A stretch of 64,000 nucleotides of DNA from Spiroplasma monobiae MQ-1 (lineage in GTDB: Bacteria; Bacillota_I; Bacilli_A; Mycoplasmatales; Mycoplasmataceae), in contig NZ_CP025543.1 of the NCBI RefSeq assembly GCF_002865545.1, positions 124,001-188,000 of the forward strand, given 5' to 3'. Below, piece after piece: positions 32,514 to 45,056 of the stretch. A program made the position numbers and the translations under genes. Below the pieces are notes generated by a model that searched no databases, was not told the origin of the DNA, and was given only the letters and a program-made list of their open reading frames with translations. Numbering within the stretch: position 1 is the first letter of the stretch; the number at the start of each line of letters is the position of its first letter.

Positions 32514-35204
32514 ATGAGAACTAAGAAAAAGTTAAATAATAATTATAATAATCAAATTTCCGAGTTTGTTAAATTAGATCAAGCTCAAACATTAAAAAAA
32601 CTTGAAGTTTCTAACTTTGGTCTTACAGAAGAACAAGTTGAAATACAAAAGGAAAAGTTTGGAGATAATAGCTTAAAAGAAAAGAAATTCAATTACTTAC
32701 TTTCATTTATCAAATCATTTTTTAGTCCATTCAATCTAATTTTGATTGTAATAGATTCATTTAGCTTCTATCAATATGCACAAGAACCAGAACCATCTGA
32801 TTTGGTTGGTGCTTTATTGGTTCTAACAATGATTTTAATAAGTGGAACAATTTACTTTGTCCAAGAAATAAGAGCTTTTAGTGTTATTAAAAAAATGACA
32901 TTTGAAAATAAGCACATGACTAAAACTATTAGAGGTGTTGATTTCAAAGTAAAAGATATTGATAATGCTAATTCAATTAAGTTAATTAAAGAACATGAAC
33001 AAATTGAAAACTCAGAATTAGTTCCTGGTGATTTAATATATGTATCAAATGGCGATTTAATTCCAGCAGATGTAAAAGTTATTTGATCAAATAACTTATA
33101 TTTAAATCAATCTTCTTTAACTGGAGAGTCATTTCCTGTTCAAAAGAAAACAACTAATGAAAAAGAAAGTTATTTGGAATATCAAAATGTTTGTTATATG
33201 GGAACAGAAGTTGTTTCCGGATCAGCGCTTTGTGTTGTAATTCAAACAGGGCAAAAAACTTATTTCTCAGCAATAAATGATAAAGTTACTGAAAAAAGAA
33301 GTAAGAATTCATTTGAAAAAGGTATTTGAAAAATAACAATGTTGTTAATTTCATTTATGCTTGCAGTTACACCAATAGTATTTTTGGTTTTTGGTTTAAG
33401 ACCTGGTGAAATTGATGATAAATGATTTGCAGCTGCAATGTTTGCTATTTCAATAGCTGTAGGTTTAACTCCAGAAATGTTGCCAGTAATTGTTACTGCA
33501 AACCTTTCGAGGGGTTATTCAAAAATTAAAAAAGAAAATGTTATTGTTAAAAATTTAAACGCTGTTCAAAATATGGGTGCAATAGATATTTTATGTACAG
33601 ATAAAACCGGAACAATAACAAGTGGTGAAATTAAGCTAGATCATGTTTTTGATATTAAAAGTCAAAAAAATGAAATGATAGAACATGTTTTATATTTAAA
33701 TAGTTATTTCCAATCTGGATTCCAAAATCCAATTGATCAAGCAGTTTTGCTTAGCAAAAACATAAGCGCACCAAATCTTGATGAATATACAAAAGAATGA
33801 GAAGTTCCTTTTGACTTCCAAAGAAAGATATTGTCTGTGATCTTATCAAAAAACGGAGAAAAAGAAATATTTACAAAAGGGGCAATTGAAGAGGTTTTAA
33901 AAGTATGTAACCGTATTTATATAAATGGTGACATTGTAAAACTAACTCAAGAACACATTGATAAAATTATTAAAAAATCAGATGATTACAATAATGATGG
34001 TTTCAGAGTTATTGGTATAGCTCATAACCAACTAGAAGATGAAGATATAGAAGAAGATTTGGTATTCTATGGATTTGGTACATTCTTTGATGAACCAAAG
34101 AAAACTTCAAAAAAAATTATTAAAGAATTAGCCGAAAAGGGAATTGCTACAAAAGTATTGACCGGAGACAACGAAGTTATTACAAGAGCTATTTGTTCAA
34201 AAGTTGATTTTAAAATTGAAAAATTATATTCAGGTAAAGAAATCGAAGCAATGAGCGAAGAACAATTACACAAAGCAGTTCGTAAAGGAAATGTTTTTGT
34301 TAAGTTAAGTCCAATACATAAATCAACAATTATTAGAGCTTTAAAAGAACAAGGTCATGTTGTGGGATTCATGGGTGATGGAATTAATGATGCACCAGTA
34401 TTAAGAGAATCTGATGTCGCTATTTCTTTTGATGAAGCATCAAACATAGCAAAAGAAGCTGCAGACATTATCTTAATGGAAGAATCATTATTACCAATTA
34501 GCGCGGCAGTTCATGAAGGAAGAGTTTCATTAGCCAATATATTAAAATATATTAAAGTTACTGTTGCTTCAAACTTTGGAAATGTGTTAAGTGTTCTTGT
34601 TGCATTGTTCTTAACTATGGCAGAACCAATGCAACCACTACACTTGTTAACACAAAACTTATTATACGATATAGTGATGTTTGCATTTATATTCGATAAA
34701 GTTGATAGTAAATTCACTGACAAACCTAGACCTTTAAGAACTAAAAATATTATTTGATTTACAGTTATAAATGGTCCTGTAAGTTCAATATTTGATATAT
34801 CAACATTCTTGGTTCTATTATATGGATATCATATTGTAAATCCAGGTATCGGTTCTGGTGTAGCTCAACCTGATCCAGAAGCATTGGCTGTATTTAATGG
34901 TAGTTGATTCGTTGTTGGATTAATGACTCAAACAGCTGTTATGCAAATGTATAGAACTGAAAAAATACCATTTATTCAATCAAATGGTTCATGACAAGTT
35001 ACAGTGTCAACAATATTTGTATGTTCAATGGCAGTAATTGTACCATATGGATTTATGAGCATCCCAGCAATAAGTCAGGGTATGAAAATGGGTGTACCAC
35101 CGATGACATTCCTACCAATTGCTTTAGGTTTTGTGGCTGCTTATATGATGCTTGCACAAGCGATTAAAATGTTATACATTAAAATGTTTAAAGAATGATT
35201 GTAA
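32514..35204 (+). CDS. mgtA: Magnesium-translocating P-type ATPase, MgtA type
   Basis: This is an 896-residue Mg2+ importer. The TM4 segment AVGLTPEMLPVIVTANLSRG, followed by VIVKNLNAVQNMGAIDILCTDKTGT with phosphorylated Asp363, is typical of MgtA/MgtB rather than calcium pumps. An actuator motif (SSLTGES) lies near residue 200 and the hinge MGDGINDAPVL near 622. Eight to ten membrane segments are visible. TGA codons encode Trp. ATG 32514 follows AAGGAG at 32499. Unlike the ATPase at 5840, it is intact. Confidence 0.9.
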
Positions 35205-35233
35205 AAACTTAAACTTATGTTTAAGTTTTTCTT
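35203..35233 (+). terminator. Terminator after mgtA
   Basis: A 12-base perfect stem (AAAAACTTAAAC with GTTTAAGTTTTT). Confidence 0.88.
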
Positions 35234-35305
35234 TATTCAGTTTAAATGATTAACACAAATAAAGTTTTAATGTAAAATAATAAAGTTAATAAAAGAGGTA
35301 ATAAC

Positions 35306-37723
35306 ATGGAATTTTCACATAAAGCAATTGAAAAGAAATGACAAAAATTTTGAGAAGAAAATAATACATATAGAACAACGAGTGATAAAGACAAAAAGGC
35401 TTATATTTTAGATATGTTTCCATATCCGAGTGGAGCGGGACTACATGTTGGTCACCCAAAAGGTTATACTGCAACTGACGTATTTGCAAGAATGAGAAGA
35501 ATGCAACAATATGATGTTCTTCACCCGATTGGGTGAGATGCTTTTGGTTTACCTGCCGAGCAGTACGCTTTAAAAACAGGGAATGATCCAAGAGAATTCA
35601 CATCTAAAAATATCATTACTTTTAGAAATCAATTAAAAAAACTTGGATTCAGTTATGACTATAATAAAGAAGTTAATACAAGTGATCCAAACTATTACAA
35701 AATTACACAATGGATCTTCCAACAACTTTACAAAAAAGGATTAGCAGAAATTAGAGAAGCTAATGTTAATTGGTGTGAAGGATTGGGAACTGTTCTTGCA
35801 AACGAAGAAGTTATTTTAGAAAATGGTAAAATGGTTTCTGAAGTAGGTGGTTTTGAAGTTATTAAAAAACCAATGAAACAGTGAGTTTTAAAAATTACAA
35901 ATTATGCAGATAGATTACTTGAAGGTCTGGATGAATTAGATTGACCAAGTTCAGTAAAAGAATTACAAAAAAACTGAATTGGAAAATCTGAAGGTGTAAT
36001 TGTCAATTTTGATGTTAAAGATAGTGCTGAAAAAATTGATGTTTTTACAACAAGAGCTGACACTATGTTTGGTGTTTCTTATGTTGTTTTGGCGCCAGAA
36101 AATGAACTAGTTTTAAAATTAACAACTGAAGAAAACAAAAATAAAGTAGAAGAATATATTTCTTTGACAAAAACTAAAACAGATGTTGAAAGACAAGACG
36201 ATTCAAAAGACAAGACGGGTGTATTTACAGGTAGTTTTGTGATTAATCCAATCACAAAAGAAGAATTACCAATTTGAGTGGCGGATTATGTTTTAAATGA
36301 ATATGCAACCGGAGCTGTAATGGCTGTTCCTGCTCATGATGAAAGAGACTGAAAATTTGCAACTAAATACGAATTACCTTTAAAATATGTTTTAGAAACA
36401 AGCGATCATTCAAAAGCGTTTGTTGGTGAATCACCCTTAATCAATTCTGATTTCCTAAATGGTTTGAATAGAGTTGAAGCAATTAAAATAGTTGTTGAAA
36501 AGCTTGAAAAAGAAAATAAAGCACAAAGAAAAATTAATTATAAATTAAGAGATTGACTATTCTCAAGACAAAGATTTTATGGTGAACCATTCCCTGTATT
36601 GTTCTTGGAGGATGGGCAAATTGCTTTAGTTGATGAAAAAGAACTGCCGTTAGAATTGCCAAAAACTGATTATATAAAACCTTCTGGAACTGGTGAATCA
36701 CCTTTGGCAAATTTAACTGAATGAGTTAATATTGAACACAATGGTCAAAAAGCAAAAAGAGAAACAAATACAATGCCTCAATGAGCCGGAAGTTGTTGAT
36801 ACTATTTAGCTTACATATTGACCACAAGTCCTAATGAACTTGTAGACATTCAATCAGATGAAGCAATGGAATTATTTAAAAAATGATTACCAGTAGATCT
36901 TTACATTGGAGGTCAAGAACATGCCGTTCTTCACTTGCTTTATGCTAGATTCTGACACCAAGTATTATTTGATCTTGGAGTTGTCCCTACAAAAGAGCCA
37001 TTCCAAAAATTAATAAATCAGGGTATGATCTTAGCTGATAATGGTGAAAAAATGAGTAAGTCTAAAGGTAATGTAATTAATCCTGACGACATAATTGAAT
37101 CACATGGAGCAGATACTTTAAGGCTTTACGAAGTGTTTATGGGACCTTTAGAGGCGTCATTACCTTGAAGTTTTAAAGGTCTTGATGGAGCTAGAAAATG
37201 ACTGGATAGAGTGTTTAGAATGATTGAAAACACTCAGTTAACAGATGAAAATAATGGTAACTTAGATTTTGTTTACAATGATGTTGTTAAAAAAGTGACC
37301 CAAATGGTTGAGGATTGTAAATTCAATACAGCAGTTTCTCAATTAATGATGTTTGTAAATGCCGTTTACAAGGAAGAAAAACCAGTTTATAAAGAATATA
37401 TTTTAAACTTTATAAAAATGCTTTCTATTTATGTGCCCCACTTAGCTGAAGAGTTATGAGTTAAAACAGGTAATGAAGGCAGTGTTTGTTTACAGGTTTG
37501 ACCAACTCATGATGAATCTAAATTATCACTTTCAACAGTGACTATTGCTGTTCAAATTAACGGAAAACTTAGAGGTACTTTTGAAGTTGATAAGGGAACT
37601 GAAAAGGAAGAATTAATAAAGATGGCAAAAGAACTTGATAATGTAAAAGAACAAATTAATGGAAAAGATATAGTTAAAGAAATTGCTGTTCCAGATAAAA
37701 TTGTCAACATAGTTGTTAAGTAG
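35306..37723 (+). CDS. leuS: Leucyl-tRNA synthetase
   Basis: This class I synthetase of 805 residues is the normal bacterial length, including the CP1 editing insertion. The HIGH-type motif [12 protein letters not shown] lies at about 47, the editing-domain peptide [19 protein letters not shown] near 248, and KMSKSKGN near 581. Many TGA codons encode Trp. ATG 35306 follows AAGAGGT. No T-box leader is present; only 70 bases separate it from the mgtA terminator, with a TAAAAT box at 35273. Confidence 0.97.
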
Positions 37724-37729
37724 TATTTC

Positions 37730-37762
37730 AATATCAACCAGTAAAATGGTTGATATTTTTTA
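37730..37762 (+). terminator. Terminator after leuS
   Basis: An 11-base stem (AATATCAACCA with TGGTTGATATT) followed by T. Confidence 0.88.
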
Positions 37763-37814
37763 ATTTCCTAAAAATGCTATAATAATAAAAGTGTAAATAG
37801 ATAGGGGTAAAATT

Positions 37815-40800
37815 ATGTCAAATATTATTGAAAATAATGGTGTTAAAGAGATAGTTTTAGACTTTTCATTTTTACAAAATGTACAATTTAAAGAAAGTCC
37901 CGCAACATTAGACCAAATAATAGATCAATTAGATATTAAAGGAGTTTCAACATATTTAGATTTTCAAAATTTCTTAAGAAATTCAATGGCAAAAAAATCT
38001 TTCATATGTCTTTTGGATGATAAAACTAGGCAACTTTCAAAAAAAGACACAAGTAAAACATCTTATAATGGGATAATTAGAATTGAATTAGATTCAAAGA
38101 ATCAATCATTGCTGCCCGAAGGAACTTACTTAGGTTTTTACGTTAATATTGACACAAAAAATGCAGCCTTAACAATTAGTTCCATTTTTATGACTAGATT
38201 AAAACCTGTTGCCCAAGAATTTGAAACAATTATTCAAGAATCTCAAATTTTGTTGATAAGAAATCAAGGGCAAATAAAAGATGACGAATTGATAAGAAGG
38301 AATGTACTTAATTCATCAAACATTTCAGAAATAGGAAAACTATTATCTACTTTTGAAGAAGAAAAAGAAAAATGACTTAACTATCTAGAATTTAGTGAAG
38401 ATCTTTTAATGTTGGAGAGAAAAAAAGCCTTACCTTATTTGGGTGCTCAAGCAACGAAAGTTATAAGAATAGATAAAAACCATTTTTCAAATGATTTAAT
38501 AGAATATGAAATCAAAGAATTCAAATCAAAAAGCTTTAAGTATTTATTTGTGAATTCAGAAAATATATTAAAAAGCAAAGGAACTACATTCGACTTTACA
38601 AATGTAGTTACTCTAGATCTTCTAGCAGATGATATTGAAAAAGTTAACAAAATTAAAAAAACTAAAGATTTATCTTTGGTTCCGATAAAAAGAAATAAAA
38701 ACATAACAACTACTCATGAACTTCTAAAAAATATTCATGATATTTTTGATTTTGATTTTGAAAAAACAAATGAGACACAAAATATAATATCTTTATCAAC
38801 TATGCTAGGAACTTCAGAAGACACAATAAGTTTTGCAAACTATTGATCAAGAAATCCAAAGACAATTTTTCTTGGTGAAAGAAATGAGTTTGAAACTCTA
38901 TTAAAAGAAAACCCAAATGAAATGCAAAACTGATTTATTCAAAAAATTTGTTTTGAAGTGGAAATGGATTTTGAAGATTCTCTTTTAACTGTCAAAAATA
39001 ATCTAGATTATTTAAGCTCTGGTTATATTGCCTATACAGGAATTGGTGAAGATGTTCTAATTGAAAGATCCAAACAAGTAATAAAAAAAATATCTGATGG
39101 TAACACAAAGAATCCATACCTAGTTAACTACTTGTTCAATACAAGGTTGGTTGAGCTATCCGAAGTTTCAAATGATGTAGAAATAAAAGATGATGAGTTC
39201 AAATTTAATCTAAATAATGAGCAAAAAGATGCTGTTAGAAAAGCTGTAAATACAAAAGACATTTTTATTTTGCAAGGACCGCCGGGTACTGGTAAGACAC
39301 AAGTTATTTCTGAAATAATAAACCAATTATCTAAAATGAATAGAAAAGTTTTATTATCAAGTCAAAATCACGAAGCTATAAAAAACGTTGTGGATAGATT
39401 ACCAATTGATCCAAACTTAAACAAAATAAGGCTAACTAATCAATTAAACTTGAAAACTCAATCTGCAAACAACTACTCACCAGATAGAGTTTTATATAAC
39501 TATTACAAAGCTATTGGTAAAAAAGTTTTTGATGACATGAATAATGATGAGAGTTCAATCAGGGAATTCTATTCTTATAAAAATGATCTTGAAAGATTAA
39601 TAAATGCAAATAAAAGTTTTCACCAAAACAACACACAAATAAGATCAATACAAGAAAAAATTGATGAACTTAATAAGCAAATAATTTCTTATAAAGAAAA
39701 TAATTTAGAAAAAATAAAGAGCAAAAATTATTTGAAAGAAGAATTAATTAACACAGATAATTTAATTGAAATTCTAAATACTAAAGATTTTGATGCAACT
39801 GTTAATATTAGCGAAAAACTTTTAGAGTGCTTTAAAAATTCTATAGAATTTGAATTAAATAATTTCATATATATGAATTTAAACTTTGAACCAAAAGATT
39901 TTTCAAATATATATTCTTTAATCAAAGAAGTTGCTAATGAAGTATATTTTAAAAATGAAACTTTTGCTGAAATAAAAATTTGCAAAGCAAATGTTATTAA
40001 GTTTAGAAGAAATGCTGATTTTGATTTGGCAGAAAAAGAAGAAAGTAAAATTGCTGGACTAGAACAAATATTAAAAATGGATTCAAAAATAACTGAACTA
40101 AATAGTATTTTTAATAATTTTGTAACTAGCCTAAAAAGTTTGAAATTAGAAATAGAATTGAGTTTACAAAGTGAAAGCACAGTTAACGTTTCTGAAATGG
40201 ACATTAACAAATTGGAAATTGAAAAGAATGAACTTACAGTTACAAAAAATAATTTAAGTGAAAATTCAGGTTCTAATGCAAAAGAGTTAAGAGATTTACT
40301 TAAAACAGTTAATCAAAAATTTAATTTAAATTTAGGATTAACTGATGTAGATCTTGAAGAACAAATTAAAGAAGAATTAAATAAATTAGAAATCAAATTA
40401 AAAGAAAGTAAAGAAAGAAAGGAAAACTTTTCTGATATTTACTCAGAAATAATTAAATATCTTAATGATAATTATAAAATAACAGATAACTTTGAAGAAG
40501 AGCTTGCTTCAAAAGATTTTTCAGGACAAATGTTCAAAGATAGTCAAAGATATATACAATCTATTTTAGATAATTTGGTTAATGTATATTCAATGACATT
40601 AACTTCAACAAATTTATTTAGATTCAATAAAGATAACTTCGCAACGAAATTGGGATTGGAAGAATTAAATTTGAGGAACATGGATGTTGATGTTGTTATT
40701 ATTGATGAAGCTTCAAAAGCAACATTATTGGAAATTTTAATGCCGCTAATTTATGGTAAGGCATTAATACTTGTTGGTGATTATAGACAGTTGCCACCGA

Positions 40801-41675
40801 TTTTAAAACTACAACCAAGTGATGTTGACGATGTAAATAAATATTTTGGTAAAGAATATAATTACAACTTAATGTATGAGTTACTTGATGAATCTGCATT
40901 TAAAAAATTAATTGGAGCAAGAAACAAAACTATAACAACGATATTGAAAACTCAATATAGAAGTCATGAACAAATAATGGATGTTGTAAATAAATTTTAT
41001 GATGGTAACTTGAAGGTTGAATCTCAAGTTAGCGAGCAAAAGCGTCATGACCTAAAAATAACAAATCACTTTGGTAAAGATATAATCGATTCAAGAAGTT
41101 CTGTTTACTGGGTTGATTCAACAAACAATTTAAGAAATGAAACTAATTTTGAACAAAGCGAAGACTTCTCAACAAGTTTATTTAATGATCTTGAAATAGA
41201 CTTAACAAAAAAACTTTTAGAAAAAATAAATAAAGCAGTTGAAGATAAAAAAACAGAAATCAAACCAACTGTTGCAATAATTAGTTTTTATGGATTACAT
41301 GTTAATAAACTAAAAAGAGAAATTAAATCAAATAAATTTAAAAACATAGAAATTGTAATAAATACAGTTGATGATTTCCAAGGAAAAGAAGCAGACTACG
41401 TAATCGTTAATATGGTAAGAAACCCAGAAAAATTATCAACAAAATCTGGAAGAGACTTTTTGAAAAAGTACGAAAGAATAAATGTTGCATTCTCAAGAGC
41501 AAGAGAACTTCTTGTAATTATTGGTGCACAAAGAGCTGTGAATGATATAACTGTAAAAATTCCTACAGTAGAAGACCCGAACGTATCAAACAGTCATCAA
41601 GTCTATGCAGATATAATTGCTAAACTTGACTTTGAAGGTTGTTTACTACAGCCAAGTGAAATTATGGAGGATTAA
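37815..41675 (+). CDS. Large superfamily 1 helicase-like protein (UPF1/DNA2/NAM7 type)
   Basis: The 1286-residue ORF has an N-terminal region of about 470 residues that I do not recognise. A full SF1B motor follows: Walker A GPPGTGKT at 488, Walker B with DEAS at 964, GDYRQLPP near 988, QYRSH at 1047, FQGKEADYVIV near 1188 and NVAFSRARE at 1223. About 390 residues between motifs Ia and II are coiled-coil-rich. The motor should translocate on RNA or DNA. TGA codons at 38373 and 38844 are Trp. ATG 37815 follows GGGGT, with TATAAT near 37779. It is the first gene of a five-gene operon (3-base gap to the next gene). Confidence 0.88.
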
Positions 41676-41678
41676 AAA

Positions 41679-43952
41679 ATGATATTTAATAAAATTGAAA
41701 TTCTATATGACAAAGTTTGTCTGCCTTTAAAAATTAAATATTCAGAAATCAGAAAACCTACGTTTATGGAATTTTTGATTTTGTTAATTATTATTGAACA
41801 TCCAGATAAAACCAAAAATCTACAAGAAATTCTTGAAAAAGACTTTGAAATAAAAAACCAATCTTTATTTGAAAGAGCTTTAAGAGAACTTATTAATTTT
41901 AAAGTTATTGAAATAAATAAAGTTAGAGCTGGTATTGGGTCTCTTAATATGAATACTTCGATTGATAATTTTCATATAGATGCAAAAATACAAAAAGAAT
42001 TTAAAAAGGGAACTTACACAATCTCTCACGATAATAAATTTCAAGATGTTAAATATTTTATAGATCCTATTACAAGAAAAACTGAAATATTAAAAGAGGC
42101 AAACTGAAATAAAAGGGTTAGTGATTTGAAGTTTAGTCACAGACTTTCTATTCCTTTCGATAATTCTCAATTAGAAAATAAGGAATTAATTTTTTCTAAG
42201 TCAAAAGATTTTATGAAAGATAAATCAGATATTTTTGGAGATGATTCATTCTTGAAAGATATTTTATTGGAAGGTCAAGAGTCTATAAATGAAGTTAGTC
42301 GCTTTAAAGAATACACAAAAAATGATACTGCTGCAATTGAGAGTTGAATTGAAATTTTTGACAACGGGACCTTTAAAGTTAAAACTGACAATCAAAATTT
42401 AGAAGACTATTTAAGATTAAATCCAAATATATCTGCAGAAATTTTAAAAGATGTTGCAACAAAATATGAAGATAAACTTAAAAAAATATTTAGACCAGAA
42501 ACAAACTTTACAGATATGCAAAATTTTATATCAACACCAGATTTACTTTCTAATTTAAATGTTAAAACAACGTATAATTTAATCCTTATAAATGATCAAT
42601 ACATTGAATCTGATAACGAAATTATAAAGAATAAAGATTTAACAAAAAATATTGAAACAATAATTTTTTATAATTCAAAAAGAAATAACAAAGTAATAGA
42701 TATTATTGATGGTAAAGTTATTTTTTATGTTGGATATATAGAAAATGAAACTCTACAGTCAAATTCATTCATATATTTGGATTCAAAAAATGCCTCAACA
42801 GCCTTTTTAGTGGCAGAAAAAAATATTCAATCAATAAATTTAAATATTCCAGTTCTTTACGCTTATAAAAATTCTAATAAAATTTTAGATCTCTATGCAA
42901 TGTTTAAAACAAATATTGAATCTATTATTGAAAAATTTGAACAATCGCTTTTAGAAGCAAATTATGAATTGGCGATGAATATATATTTAGTTCTAGAAAG
43001 AGTAGGGTTAGAAAGTAAAGTTTCTAAGGCTCTTGAATATTACTTAAGTAAAACAACGGATAGTGGTTCAAACTATTCTGAAATGAAAAAGTACTTGTCT
43101 GAAGCAGAAGACAGAAAGCTATTCTTGATACTTGATAGAGTAGCTAAGAATCTTATAGTAAATGTTTCTAAAGAGAGAACTGATGATGAGTTATTTGAAA
43201 TAGTTAGAAACTATAAATTTGTTGATACCAAAAACATACTGGATATATTTAATCAAGCAGATATTCAAAATAACATTGATAATATCTATAAAATTAATGA
43301 TTTTTTAAGAAAGAACTCAGTTGATGGGTGAAAATTTAATGTTAGAAATTCATTAAATATATTAACTGATTATTTCAAAAACAATAATAGAGCTGAAATG
43401 TTTGATGAGAATAAATACAATTCTGATGTATGAACTCAACACGCAAATACATTAAATACAATAGGTAAAATTACAAAAGAACTATATATGAATAATTATG
43501 CTTTTGTAGAAAACAACTATAGCTATCTATTAAATTCATTAATGGAATTGGTGGGCAATTCATTGGATATAGAAAACTTTGATCAGTATTTAATTAATCT
43601 CTCAGATTCTTTAATTGACTTTTATAAGTCATACTATAAATACAAAAGCGAACAATTTTCTACAATAACTGATGATATGATTGAATATAAAATTCAAATA
43701 ATAGCTGGTGGTTATATTAACAAAGTAGAAGATGCATTAAATGAATTTATAGATAAAAAGATATATAATATGCCAATTGAGTTAAAATTAGAGTGAGTAA
43801 AAAACGTAGAGAAAAACTCTAGTGCCGTGGATAAAATACTAAAAAATAATGATAAAGCATTTAAAGAAGCTTTAAATATCATTTTTGGTAAAAAGAGAGA
43901 ATACACACAATTTGATTTATCAAAATATAGCGAAATGTTTGGAGGAAAATAA
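41679..43952 (+). CDS. Unrecognised 757-residue protein with N-terminal winged-helix-like region
   Basis: I do not recognise this protein. Residues 25-80 (FMEFLILLIIIEHPDKTKN ... FERALRELINFKVIEI) look like a winged-helix fold. The rest is soluble, rich in Asn, Lys, Asp and Ile, mostly helical after residue 350, with no catalytic motif visible. Four TGA codons encode Trp. A GGAGG ribosome site lies in the end of the helicase gene, and the next gene starts after 1 base. It is probably a structural or adaptor component of the operon's machine. Confidence 0.8.
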
Positions 43953-43953
43953 A

Positions 43954-45048
43954 ATGAGTATGACAGCTGAAGAAATCTTGGTTAATTGCGAGAAGCAATT
44001 TGCTTTCATAAAAAGAGATATTGATGCTTTAATAAAGTACATTAAAGAATTAATAGGTCATTGTGAACAAATAGATAACTCTGGTTTTTACAAAAACCAA
44101 ATACAAGAATTATTAAATAAACTAACTAAAGAACAAGAAGATTTAGCTCAAAATACTTATGAAAGAGAATTGTCTTCCGATACACATGTCGCTATCGAAA
44201 CATATCATGAAATACAAAGATATGCAGAGAGAAAGAGAGACTCAATTGCTGAATTTAAAGCACAGGTTTTTAGTTTCAAAAAGGATGTTCTTGCAAAAGA
44301 ACAAGAAAATATTTTAAAAGCATTAGATAAAAACCTATTTGAAGATTTGGAAAACTTAAAGAATTCTTTAATAGAAAAATATGAAGATGATGAAGACAAA
44401 CTTTATATAAAAAAAATGTTTGATGAAAATAAACACATATTGATCAATAAAAAAGGTAATGAAATCTATGAATTTGTTTTAGAAGAACTTAAAAATAGAA
44501 AAGCCTCAAACAGTGTAATTGCAAAAGAAATCGTCTCGGGTTCAATTGATTTATATAGCGAAGATAAAGATTTAGTTGAAGCAATAAGAGGTGAAGCTAA
44601 AAACTTTATGGGCTCAAAAGACTCTAATAATTTTCAAGAAACTATGAAGAACTATTTTGTTAACTCTTCAAAAATAGCAGAACAAGAAGCTGTTAGAAAA
44701 GATAATGTTATTAAAATAGTTAATGCTATTAGAGAAGTTGGTTATATTGTTAATGAAGACAATATAAGAAAAGTTGAAGAAAAAAATATGATACTTATCC
44801 ATGGAGAAAAACCAAGTGGAGAAACAGCTGACTTTGCTGTAAAATTAGATGGAAGTTTTATTTATAACTGAGAAGGATTTGATGGGCACGAACATGATGC
44901 TGATGCACAAGCCTTTTTAAGTAAATTGAAAGAATTTAACTTGCATTCAAGTGACGAATTCAATAAACAATATAGAGAGCCAAAGTACATTGCTAAAAAT
45001 AAACAAATGTTTAAAAATAAAAATAGCAATTCAAACTCAAACAAGTAG
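43954..45048 (+). CDS. Unrecognised coiled-coil protein with conserved-looking C-terminal domain
   Basis: The 364-residue protein is helical and coiled-coil-like from residue 1 to about 240 and then has a compact domain (about 255-335) with the segment IHGEKPSGETADFAVKLDG and NWEGFDGHEHD, which looks conserved and may bind a ligand or metal. The Asn/Ser-rich tail is low-complexity. ATG 43954 is chosen because GGAGGA lies 8 bases upstream in the end of the previous gene. TGA 44869 is Trp. Eight bases separate it from the AAA+ gene. Confidence 0.78.
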
Positions 45049-45056
45049 GTGGAAAT

